The notes under the pieces are model-generated. The model saw only the letters and a program-made list of their open reading frames with translations. It did no database searches and was not told the DNA's origin. A stretch of DNA of 64,000 bases. It comes from Mytilisepta virgata (Eukaryota; Mollusca; Bivalvia; Mytilida; Mytilidae). A program made the position numbers and the translations under genes. The stretch's first letter is position 1; every line of letters begins with the position of its first letter. The DNA lies in contig CM051514.1 in assembly GCA_028015205.1 (NCBI GenBank), forward strand, positions 47,818,150 to 47,882,149, read 5' to 3'. This document shows, piece after piece, positions 36,101 through 49,000 of the stretch.

Positions 36101-39100
36101 GTTCAAGATCTACCTCCTATGAAATTTTTAGACAAATCGGTCAACCCTTTGTTGGGTTATTGCTCCTGAATTGTTAATTTTAAGGAAATTTTGCAGTTTT
36201 AGGTTATTATCTTGAATATTATTATAGATAAAGACAAACTGTAAACAGCAAAAATGTTCAACAAATTAAGATCTACAAATAAGTCAACATGACCAAAATC
36301 ATTGATTGACCCCTTATAGGAGTTTTTGCCCCTTAAGGACGGCATCCAGCTGTAAACTCCTTTAAAGATCTTCTCCTCTGAAACCACTGGGCCAATTGAG
36401 ACCCTAAGAACAATGAATATTCTTATATAAATTAAACTATGTAAATTTAATTCCTGCATTATCCAAACAAATCCTTCATTCCATATAGGAATTCAATTTA
36501 GAAAATTTGAAAAAAGGTACCGGGTAGTTATAATACACATTCTTAGTAGATATTATTTCAGCGGAAAAATAAGTAAGGGATAGGGCAGTGAAAATTTGCT
36601 TTATCCATAGTGTTTCTGTTGTAATATATTTTTTTATACGTCTATTCAGTTTCGTTTCGTGTTGAGTATAGAATTGTTGTCCACAGTTTAATGTTAGGTG
36701 CCAATTGTATTTTGAAACATTTGTTACAAAATCAACTTTGGCACATAAACTTTAAAAGTAAAACTATCCGTTCGCGTGGAAGTACGGAAAATGTGTGAAA
36801 GGTGAGAAAAGTAGAATAAAGTTAAATATTATTCAAGATATTTGATTTATATACAATATACATGAAAGCTGTGATACTGTATATCACTGTAAATGAAATA
36901 TCACTTAGCAACTCTAATTTTTCTATTGTTTTTCTATAAATTTACATGAAGAAGTATTTATAATGTCTTACGTTTTCTGATGATTTGCTGAAAAAAGTGA
37001 TATCTTGGTTACAGTAACCTATTTTTTAGAACAAATATTAGCTTCGTAATTTCTTATTAACTTCTTTGGTATGGTAATCATAAATTACTTAGATTAAAAT
37101 GGAAGGAAAGGGAGAAAAAAGCCCTGAAAATCCTGAGACAAGGCGATTTCTTAAGATAAAGCTTATGAGAAATGAAAATAAGTTTTGTATAATACTAGAA
37201 TTTTCATAATATTATATTCATACAACTAATGATTTCGACACTGTATATATTTATATTAGAAAACAAGAACTTTTATCAGAGAGATTTATTCAATTTTTTA
37301 TTTGGAACTCTACTTTTTGCAATCCACTTTTCTTTATTATACATCGTAATTTTCCTTTCTATGAAGGATTTCTGCATTTTATTGCATGGTATGTATAATC
37401 AGCCCTGTTTTATACAGCATTGTTAAATAAAGTTTGTGGTTACATATATTTACATTGTGTTCAACTTTGTATCTTTTCAGAAAATGGAAAAAGGTAAACA
37501 ACAGTGTTTGGAACTAGAATTTAACAGATGAAACAGCAGACAGAAAGAAAATCGCTTTATTTATTAATCTATTGTCAAGATATTGGTTTTAAATATTGAA
37601 TTATTAAATGTTGTGAATGTTTAAAACTCTAAATATTCGTCCTTGATTGTGAAGAAAGTTTCTGGAAGGGCATATCATGATATATAAAAATCAATGTCAG
37701 AAAATCTTCCAGAATACATTATTATTAAAATCATCACTTAGAATTGACTTAAGGGTTCTGCTTCCATATTCAAATTTATACTCTGAATACAGAAATTATT
37801 TGTAATTTTATTAAGGACATAAATATTGTTCTGTTATTAAATGACAGACATATAAGTTTTCATTATTTAACATTCAGAAGATGTAACAGTGTTAATCTCC
37901 AGAAACCCTATATGAATAAGACAGGAGAGGAAAAAAAGATAGGGATTCTGGAAATAACATTGTCTTCTGAAAAGAATAATGGAAAAAAAAAGGGGAAAAG
38001 TAATATTTACTTTAATCATGAATTTCTGGAGTTAAAATAAATGCATATAGTTTTTTCTAAATATTGAATCTGTTGAACTATAAAAGTAGCAGTATTTGAT
38101 CGTTTTATTAACTGTTCATAGTAAATGTCATTAGCAGTCAAACACACACATTGATAAATATTTATACAATATATTCTTATGAAGATTTTAAAAAATCCAC
38201 AATCATTCAGATCAAGCACATATTAGATATAATATAGATGTTAGATATTATACAATATATTTTTATTCAGATGTAAAAAGAATGCAGTCAATCAAATAAA
38301 ATGGATCCATTTACAATGTAGGAATATTGTATTTTTAAAGTTCTATCTTTGTATTTTCAGCTGTTAGTGGGAAAAAGCCTGTAGTCAACACTGGAAATGT
38401 TAAAATTGTACCATGTGACAAGCCAGCTAAAATCATGAATATTTTAGATACTATACATGAACCATTGATAGGTATACCTAATTGCCTATTAAGGAGTTAT
38501 TTTAGTGGAAAACGAAGTAGATTATAGAGGATTTTATTAAAATTGTGGATGCAAATGAAATTTAATGGAATTTTGGCAATTTTTAATACACCACTAAAAT
38601 AAGTTTAAAAAAACTGCAGCTCATGGACCATGTCAGTTTCATAATAAAAATAATGAAAATTTTTTATTTGGATAGAGCCAAAGGAATGTGGGGTTAATAA
38701 CAAAAAAACCAATATAATCATATACCAAATATCACAACAAGGCACTATTCCATCTTCAACAATGAATTAAACTTGTTCACCTTCTATATCTGAGAACTAT
38801 GGGATCCTCATTTGGCCTACGACAAAAACATTCCCATCCACAAGACAGTAAAATGGTCTAAATAATTGCAGAAGATTTCCAGTTTGTTTTTCTATACCTA
38901 TTGACTTAAAGAGTTGATGGGTTCATCCCTTAACTGATGAATTAGTTTATGAAATGCAGAGTTCCAAACTGGCAAGAATATTATAGCTGGAAAAGTCTAT
39001 CCGGGCAGCATAGCCAAATATAGTTGGTAGTTTCTATTATTATTATTGAAAGTATGCTGTTGGTCATCTATGTACAGTTTTGCTGCCATTTGGATTCTGT

Positions 39101-42100
39101 TGTGAAGTAAAAAAATTTAATAATAAAATTGTACTAATATTTACAACTTATATAATTTTGTAGGTCTGCAGTATATTACAGAATTTCAGAAGCAAGATGA
39201 TAAACAAGCTCCTAAATATGTGTGTAATTTGTGTGAGTCAAAATGTGATGGAAACTCCATCTTATCGCACATGTCTGGGATTAAACATAGGATACATTAC
39301 TTTGTAAGTTCTCACACTTTAAGGATGCTCGCTGGTCATGTTTTGGTCTTTTTGTCAGATTTTCGGAATCCTCGGGTTTTATCCATTTCTTAAACATTAC
39401 ATTTTTTTGCCCATGAACCCCCACTTTTTCTTATAAAATTCAATCATGTATATCTTTAAATGGTATTTGACAAAATTTTATGAAATCCTTTTTATTTTTC
39501 ATACATCTTTGAGAGACTGAAGTTGTCAATGCAAAGACAATGAAAAATCCAGAGAAAACCTATTTCCTGCAAATTTTCAAGGCCTTATAGCTCTAAAATG
39601 AGCACATGAACCTATATTTTTTTCTTGCTTATTTGTTTACTATTCATATGTTCTCTCAAACTAAAACACCTATTTCAAATCCTATTTATTTCCTATTAGA
39701 CCAGCGATCATCCTTAACACTTTGAATTCATTTTTTTTTTCATGGTAACATTTATACAACTCAGTTATATCACATGTATGTTACAGCACCGTTTGTTATA
39801 TATTTAGGCATGGTGAAGGATGAACAGATTTGTGGTATTGTCTCCACTTTGCATGTAAAGCTGAAATAGGTTTTTTTTTAAAAGATCTTGTAATTTTCAC
39901 AGAAAGAACATTATCCAGAATTGTATCAGAAAATGACTTCATACACATCTCGGAAGAAGTCGGAACAAAATGGATTTGCAGAGGAATTTGCCAGGGACAT
40001 TGAATTTACGGAAGGTCGTCAAGATGTTAAGGTCAAGTTAGAAATTGATGTCACAACAGAACTAGCAGCCGCAGATCTGATTAAAAGTGGAATGTTAGAT
40101 CATTTGTTAGAAGGTAGAGTATTTGTGTATTCCCATGAAAACAAAAGCAGCAAGTGAAGATCTTTTACATTATTTATTAGCTCATGTGACCCAAAGGGTT
40201 AAGTGAGCTATTCTCATCACTTGGCATCCATCTTCGTCTGTTAACTTTTTTCAAAAATCTTCTCTTCTGAAACTATTTGGCCACAAGCATCATTTGAGTA
40301 TATAGTTTAAAAAATATGTCCAGTGACCCCGCCTGCCAACCAACATGGCTGACATGGCTAAAAATAGAACATAGGGGTAAACTACAGTTTTTGTCTTATA
40401 TCTCAAAAACTAAAGCATTTAGAGCAAAACTGACAGGGTGAAAATGTTTAACAGGTCAATATCTACCTGCCATGAAATTTTCAGACGAATCGGTCAACCC
40501 TTTGTTGGGTTATTGCCCCTGAATTGTTAATTTTAAGGAATTTTGCAGTTTTAGGTTATTATCTTGAATATTATTGTAGATAAAGACAAACTGTGAAAAA
40601 GCAAAAATGTTCAACAAAGTAAGATCTACAAATAAGTCAACATGACCAAAATCATTGATTGACCCCTTATAGGAGTTTTTGCCCCTTAAAGACGGCATCC
40701 AGCTGTAAACTTTCCTTTAAAGATCTTCTCCTCTGAAACCACTTGGCCAATTGAGAGCAAACTTTGGTGGAATGGTCCTTGCGTGGCCCCCTTCCAAAAG
40801 TTTGTCCATCATCCCCGACTTCCAACCGACATGGCTGCTGTTAATAAAAATAGAAAAACAGTTGGGATGAATTTAAAAAATCTTCTATGAAACAACAAGG
40901 GCAATTGGAATCAAAGTTGGCAGTAATGGTCCTAAGGAGGTTCTCTTTCAGATCCAATGACCCCAATTGTTAACCAAGATGGCCGCCACAGCCGAAATAA
41001 GTTAAACATAGGGCCCTATGAGAAAATTCATTGAAAAATCTTGTTATCAGAAACAACTTGACAAATTGGAACCAGAGTAGTTCAGCAATGGTCCTTAGGA
41101 GGTTCTCTTTCAGAAATTTGTCCGATTTCGTGGACTGTGAACCAAGATGGCCACCACAGCCGAACTTAGTTTAATAGGACCCTATGGGAAATTCACTCAA
41201 AAATCTGCTTGTCTGAAACCACTAAGCCTATTAGAACTAGACTTGTTAGATGGTCCTCTTTCAGAATTTTGTCCGATGATCCGGACTGTCAACCAAGATG
41301 GCCGCCACAGCCAAACTTAGTTTAACATAGGGCCCCATGGGAAAATTCATTGAAAAATCTTCTTGTCTGAAACCACTTGAAATATTGGAGCCAGACTTAG
41401 CAGCAATGGTCCTTAGAAGGTCCTTTGTCAGAAATGTGTCCGATTTCGTGGACTGTGAACAAAGATGGCCACCACAGCCGAACTTAGTTTAACACAGGAA
41501 CCTATGGGAAATTTACTCAAAAATCTTCTCGTCTGAAACTACTGAGCCAATTGGAACTAAACTTGGCAGCATTGGTCCTTAGATGGTCCTCTTTCAGAAA
41601 TATGTGACGATCACCCGGATTGTCAACCAAGATGGCCCCACGGCCGAATTTAGTTAAATATAGGACCCTATAGGAAAATTCATTAAAAATCTTCTTGTCT
41701 GAAACCACTTAGCCAGATGGAACAAGACTTAGCAGAAATGGTCCTTAGATGGTTCTCTATTAGAAATGTGTCCATTGACCTGGACTGTCAACCAAGATGA
41801 CTGCCACAGCTAAACTTAGTTTAACATAGAACCCTATAGAAAAACCAGCAAAATTGACTGCAACACTTAAATTTTTAGTCCTGCTCAAGGTGAAAAGTTA
41901 AATCTAGGTGAGCGATACAGGTTCTTGAGAGCCTCTAGTTTGAAGATACTGTGGATTCATTTATTTTTGTGGAGAAAAAAAGGCATTTGGTGGATTGCTG
42001 GTTTAGAAATTTGTTTTAAAAAGTCCTTGAAATACTTAAATTCGTGGCTTGGCACAACATGAAAATACTGCAACAAAATTTGCCTATCATATTTTAATAG

Positions 42101-45100
42101 TGTACACTAAAGTACTGATTTTAAATGCTTAAAAAACAGAGGTCTAACAAACAGATTCTTCAAATTTGTAATGGAACAAAGCTTGTCATGAATTTAACAA
42201 GATTAACAAAATCCATAATTATTTTCTTGTTAGGTTAATCAGGTGTGAAATACATATTGACAAAATTGCAATCACTTGTCACCAGATACCTCAGGGCATA
42301 TACATACATATTTTTAATCCGATTACAATCAATTGTATCTGCTTTATTATCTTTTTACAAGATGTTTTTACTGTAATTTATGTGAAAGTCTGTATTGTTT
42401 AGGCATACTTATGAGTAATATTTTCCTTGAATGCTTGATTAAAAAAAAACCGAAGTGAATTCTGCGACAGTTTACACATTCAAAATATTTTTAAAGAATA
42501 TTGTTTGAGCGTTTATATATTGCCAAAGACAAAATTACATGAAACACTGTATCCTCTGTGGATATAGCTGACTCATCACTCAGGGCATTCAAACTAAAGT
42601 AAAAATATTATTTTTCGTTGGATATTTAAATTTGTGGTTTACTGAGACCCACGAAAATTGATAAACAACGAATAATAATGAATCCACAATATAGTATTTG
42701 TTTTCACGACAATTATAAAATGATAACCGCTTGGTTCAGCTTTCCAAAGTAGCCGGTAGACGGCGGAAATCCGCCGTTTACGGTGGATACAAGTGCCAGC
42801 TACTTCACTGATAAAAAAAAAATAAATTCAAAAAGAAAAAAAATCTCTTTAAAATATGTAGACAAGCGTCGAGAATCGTATTGTCACGATAAACAAGTAT
42901 GTAAAACCTGTGTTTACCTTTAGCTAAATATAGTTCACGTGAATTTCGGTCACTGATTGGTCGTCTATAAAAAAAGTGTAAATTTACGTCATCTCTAATC
43001 GGAAAGCATCGTATTTTTGCAAGGATAATCAAAGAGAAGTTCCGATGGTCAACAAAAAAAAATTAAGTAGAGGCTAAAAATTAAATTTTATGACAATAAT
43101 ATTTGTTATTATTATAAAAAAACATATGAATTATCAGCATAAGGGAAAGAAAATAATGAAGGATTGAAGGTTACACAATCATTGACAATCCTGCACAAAA
43201 AAAAATTGAAAGCGGCCCCCAGACCCCCTGCCGTTCAGGTGCCAAGCTTGTAGTATGCGCGGTGGCCAATTTTGCCGGCCGCATGTCACAGCCGCCTACT
43301 TTTAGATTTCAGCCTACTACTTCAAATTGTATGGAAAGCCCTGGTTCAGTATTTGTTTGTTGTCATAACAACATAACAAGCAGATAAGATCTGATCAAAA
43401 GATTCTAAATTATAATGATTTTAGGTTTTCCCCCAAAATAAATAATATTAAAGTGAGCTCTCCAAGTCTGTTTGTATTCTGAGATACCATTTTTAAGACT
43501 ATTTTGCATATTCATATGAGTTTTGTTTATAGGGACTGGATTTTTGCATATTCATATGAGTTTTGTTTATAGGGACTGGATTAACAAAAGAAAAGCTGAA
43601 ACATTTGGATATCGAAAAACTCAAACCTGCAGAAGATGTAGGTGAAGTTAAAGTAAAAATTAATCCAGTTATCAAAAATATCGACGAAAGATCATCTGTT
43701 GAGAGAACATTAGCTAAAAACCGTGGATTGAAGGGTGGAGATGACAAAGAAAATCCAGGTAATTTGGCAGCAGGACAGTCATTACCAAAAAAACAAGATG
43801 AAAATTTCTTACCAAAACGGGAGGAAAGATTCTTTACAGAAAGAAAATCTGAAGAACGTCTGTTACCAAGAAGTAGTCTGCCATCCAGTCGTCCTCCATC
43901 AGACAGTCGTTTGCCACCCACCAGTCATGTCCAACCAGGGAGTCATTGGCCAGCCAGCAGTCGATACCCACCAGATGCACGCTCACCACTTGACAGTCAT
44001 CTGCCGCCTGACAGATATTCTCGTAGTTACGGAGATGAATATTATAGGGGTAGAATACTAGGTATTTCTTGGTCAAATGATTTTTTTTAACCTGAATTTA
44101 ATTTTAGCACTGTTTCAATTTTCGTTGAATATTTGTCCATTTACCAGACGCTTTTTCCATAATTCTATACAGTAAAATTCCTGTTGGTTTTCATGGCTAA
44201 AGAGCCTTTAAATAATGATCTTTGAAAACAGATTTTTTACATTTAATGAAATTTGAATCTATAGTTAAGATTTTGGATTTTAAGTGTTTCAATCTGGCAT
44301 GGCATAAGATATTTTTATACGACCGCAAAATTTTTGCGTTCGTATATTGGTATGACGTTGGCGTCGTCGTCGTCGTCGTCCGTCGTCAGCGTCGTCGTCC
44401 GAAGACATTTGGTTTTCGCACCATAACTTTAGTATAAGTTAATAGAAATCTATGAAATTTAAACACAAGGTTTATGACCACAAAAGGAAGGTTGGGATTG
44501 ATTTTGGGAGTTTTGGTCCCAACAGTTTAAGAATTGGGGGCCAAAAAAGGGCCCAATAAGCATTTTTCTTGGTTTTCGCACAATAACTCTAGTATAAGTA
44601 AATAGAAATCTATGAAATTTTAACACAAGGTTTATGACCACAAAAGGAAGGTTGGGATTGTTTTTGGGAGTTTTGGTCCCAACAGTTTAGGAATTAGGGG
44701 CTAAAAAAGGGCCCAAATAAGCATTTTTCTGGGTTTTTGCACAATAACTTTAGTATAAGTAAATAGAAATCTATGAAATTTAAACACAAGGTTTATGACC
44801 ACAAAAGGAAGGTTGGGATTGATTTTTGGAGTTTTGGTCCCAACAGTTTAGGAATTAGGGGCCAAAAGGGTCCAAAATTAAACTTTGTTTGATTTCATCG
44901 AAAATTGACCTATTGGGGTTCTTTGATATGCCGAATCTAACCGTGCATTTAGATTCTTAATTTTTGGTCCCGTTTTCAAATTGGTCTACATTAAGGTCCA
45001 AAGGGTCCAAAATTAAACTTAGTTTGATTTTAACAAAAATTGAATTCTTTGGGTTCTTTTATATGCTGAATCTACTAAACATGTACTTAGTTTTTTTATT

Positions 45101-45993
45101 ATGGGCCCAGTTTTCAAGTTGGTCCAAATCGGGGTCCAAAATTAAACTTTGTTTGATTTCATTGAAAATTGAACTATTGGGGTTCTTTGATATGCCGAAT
45201 CTAACCATGCATTTAGATTCTTAATTTTTGGTCCCGTTTTCAAATTGGTCTACATTAAGGTCCAAAGGGTCCAAAATTAAACTTTGTTTGATTTTAACAA
45301 GAATTGAATTCTTGGGGTTCTTTGATATGCTGAATCTGAACATGTACTTAGTTTTTTTATTATGGGGCCAGTTTTCAAGTTGGTCCAAATCGAGGTCCAA
45401 AATTAAAGCTAAAAAAGGGGTAAATTATTTTTTTTGGGGGGGGAGGGGGGCAATTCTCCACAGCATATTGTATTGCACAAGAAGCAAAAAATTGAATATA
45501 AATTCAAATCATATGACCAATTCTAAGTTCTTTGATTTCAGTTATTCTGTGTCAGAAACCTATTATGTGTCAAATATTTCAAGAAATTTTCAATTGCACA
45601 GTATTGTGCAATAGCAAGAAATTGATATGTGTGTCCTGTTATCAAAACTTTATTATTAACAAATTCCATTGGAAATTTGCCAATATAAAATGTGCTGATG
45701 AAGCTTTTTTGTTTATCTTATCTAAACTGCTTTTAAATTATGTATATTTAAAATTTGCCATCCATGACTATGATGTCATTTTCTATTTTAATATGTTATG
45801 GTGTATTTAAATGGGCTGTTATGGTTGCAAAGTATAAAGAAATGGGGGGGGGGGGGGGGGTTGAAAACAAAATTTAGGGGGGGGGGGGGTAAATGAGAAA
45901 TTGGGGAGGGGGCAATTTTTTTCTCATTTCATATTTCATAAATTAAAAAGAAAATTTCAAATTTTTTTTAGCAAAAAAAGGGGGGGTTACAAT

Positions 45994-46024
<31 letters not shown>

Positions 46025-49000
46025 GGGAGGGGGAGGGGGTCAATGTGCAACTTCATAGTGTATTGCACAAAAGTAAAAAAAAAGGGGTAAATTATTATTT
46101 TTTTTGGGGGGCGGGGGTCAATTCTCCAAAGCATATTGTATTGCACAAAAAGCATAAAATTGAATATAAATTGAAATCATATGACCAATTCTAAGTTCTT
46201 TGATTTCAGTTATTCTGTGTCAGAAACCTATTATGTGTCAAATATTTCAAGAAATTTTCAATTGTACAGTATTGCGCAATAGCAAGAAATCTTCAATTGC
46301 ACAGTATTGCGCAATAGCAAGAAATTGATATGTGTGCCCAATTTTAAATTGGTTATTTCTGATTTATATATAAAAACAAATAATACTGATATGGTTTGAA
46401 TAGGTAAATTAAAAATTTTTAAGTTCTTAGACAACATTCATTCTGTGTCAAACCTATGCTGTGTCAAATATTTATTCACAATCCAAATTCAGTATTGTAT
46501 CAAGCTTGAATGTTGTGTTCATAATTGCCCCAACTATTCAGGGTTCGACATCTGCGGTCGTATCTAGTTGCGCCCAGCGGAGCATTTTATTTGAATATTG
46601 CAATTAGAATTTATGATTCAAGTTTTAATCATTTAACTGAATTTTTTAGGGCAATAAGTTACAAAAATATTTTGTCCTGATGTACAAAGTTCAGGGGGGT
46701 ATATAAAAATCAATTTGTCAGTCAGTCTGTGCAAGTTATATCCATTTTATTGTGCAAAGTATTACAATAAATTTAAGTTGCAATTCTTCTTTTTTTTTCT
46801 TTAGAATAAAACTGAATGAAGAATATAGTTTAATAAGTATGAAAGCCAGACATAGGGTACATGTATATCTTTGTTAGTTTTGTTGACAGAATCTCTAGCT
46901 TTATCTAAAGAGGGCAAAAATTTGGTTATTTTTATATTTCAGACAGAAGATATGATGATCCATATTATGACAGAAGAGGTTTGTTTGAGTATCAGACTTC
47001 TAACTTAAGTCTCTTTATAGAATTTTCTGACAGTCAATATATAAGTTAAATTATGCAGTATGACTGAAAAAATCCAGGATTATATATTATGGGAATCTAA
47101 TTATTGATTTTAAATCTATTCCCCCTTGCCCCTTCCCCCCCACCAAAAAAAAAAATCTAGGTTCATGAAAGGTCTAAAAAATCCATGAAAATAAAATTAT
47201 TGCTGTCCTAGTCAAAATTGTCTTGCCACTGTACAAATCCTTTATTTAGGGGCTATTGGTTGAAGGAGAAGTTTAAATAAATGAAACTGCTGTAAAACAT
47301 TGAAATTGAAGAGATTCTCCCTTTTAGTGATGCTTAGTTGTAGTCACATTTGAATTATTCACACAAACTGAATTTATTCACATTTAACAGGTTGGAGACC
47401 ACCATTGGATGATCCGTACTACAGGTATGGTCGATATCCAGACTATCCTCAAAGACCTATAGAGGATGTGAAAATCAAACCCGTCGTGGTTATGGATTAT
47501 GGTCACAGTAGATCTAAAAGTCCTGTTGAGGAATTGAGAACGGGTTTGACAGAGGAAGAAAGATCTTTTATGAAAAGGAAATCAGATGGACCAAAAACTG
47601 ATGAGGAATTATTTAGAGAGTTTTTAATGTGGAAGAAATCTAGGACTGGGGCAACAGAATCAGCATCCATTCATGAAGCTTCCTCGCAAGGTACAGTACA
47701 GTTTTGGGCACTCATACACAGGAACAAACAAAATGAGTTGGATCCAAAGAATAGAATGTTGTATGAAGAAATTTAAAAAGCACAAAAAAGGCCTTTTGGG
47801 GAGAGAAATTTAGTCTTGCGACATATATTTTGGATAAACCTCCTCCATCCATTATACATCTTGTATTCTGTAGTGAGTGAAATATTTCATCACTAAAGAG
47901 TCTAACATTAGTGAGGATTTGCAATTTCAAGGATTTGCTCTAGAATTTTGTACTTATGTTTGCAGTTACTGTAAAATGTACAAAATATGCATTGTTCCAT
48001 TATTTGTACCCCTTTTTTTTGCCACTAAGATACAGGGAAAAGAATTTGTTTTACTTGGCAATATGTGGTCCGTTTTTGGCTACAAAGTCCAAGTTAAAGT
48101 CCTAATGATACCAAAACTTTTCTTTATTTGGTATCAAAATATACAATGTTTGTCATAAACAAGTAAAAAATTGTATCATATACATCCATCCATGTGATTG
48201 AGAAAAACACAAAATTCTGAATGCTTTTATTCACCAGAGAAAGTTTTTGAGTGGACGGTAAATCAAATCTGGTTCAGAACAACACCATTTTTTTTTTGCA
48301 GACATTGGGGAAAATGGTAGATATTCATATATTGGTATTTGATAAGCCTCTCATTCCTTGATTTTGATATTGATATGATAGCAAAATTTGTATAGCGTTA
48401 ATATACATCCGACTATGGGATGTTTATATGGAGAGAAACAAATAAAAAATTTTTGTTTCTATAGCAACAGTTACTTCAGAAAACTATGAAATCCAGCCAG
48501 GTTCAGCACCAGTTTCATACATGGCCCATCAGTCAATGGATTTCCCGAGTTATACCACTCCAAATACAGAAATCCAGGACATCACACCTGCATCACAGAT
48601 GGTAACTCCCAGAACAGAAGTCATGGCAACAAGTATTGCAGCTCAAATGATGGCTCCAGGAATGGAGGTCCAGGCTCTTAATCCTGTTGCTGAAATGGTA
48701 ATTAAAGTTCTTATACACATATTCTGGTACATAGTAATTTGGAACTTATAGCTAATTACTGTATTTTATTACTCCCTTCTAACTGACTTTTTTTTTACTC
48801 CAGAGGGAACAAGTCTTACTCTGCAGACAGTTCTATTGTAATCTGTCATAAGTCGTTGTGATGAACCTCATGCAGAACCATGTTATCAATTTCCCTATTG
48901 ATCTCTGTAATTTACAGCCTGCAAACAGTTTATATAAATGAACATTAGGCCAAAGTTTTGTATTTATTTGTTTTGTTCTCGTCTTTTGGCCCATCCCAGG

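Larger units (their letters stand above)
27969..37480 (+). other. Zinc-finger gene, intron 5 (9.5 kb, packed with mobile elements)
   Basis: The largest intron. From left to right: plain AT-rich DNA to ~29720; a 159-bp duplication (29726-30000); a chimeric SINE (30313-30525); Helentron-like F6 (31169), F5 (31591-32090) and F4 (32638-33589); hairpin element H (32088-32172); SINE C (33785-34140); and two F1 elements (34852-36470), one nested in the other. No coding exon is evident, though small exons could hide here. Confidence 0.7.
40114..43572 (+). other. Zinc-finger gene, intron 9 (mostly mobile elements)
   Basis: Successive elements: Helentron-like F1-e (40178-41941), a CTGTGGATTCAT MITE (41947-42696), a hAT-like MITE (42740-43341), and a 40-bp duplication over the acceptor (43502-43581). 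Little unoccupied DNA remains. The first element starts only 64 bp after exon 9. Confidence 0.8.
44062..46942 (+). other. Zinc-finger gene, intron 10
   Basis: Largely a Helentron-like F2 element (44328-46600). A short AT-rich stretch remains on each side. Confidence 0.7.

Noticed and set aside
45943..46194. Open frames with Lys/Phe runs around 45.9-46.2 kb
   Set aside because: They read through poly-T, poly-A and poly-G tracts inside the F2 element.
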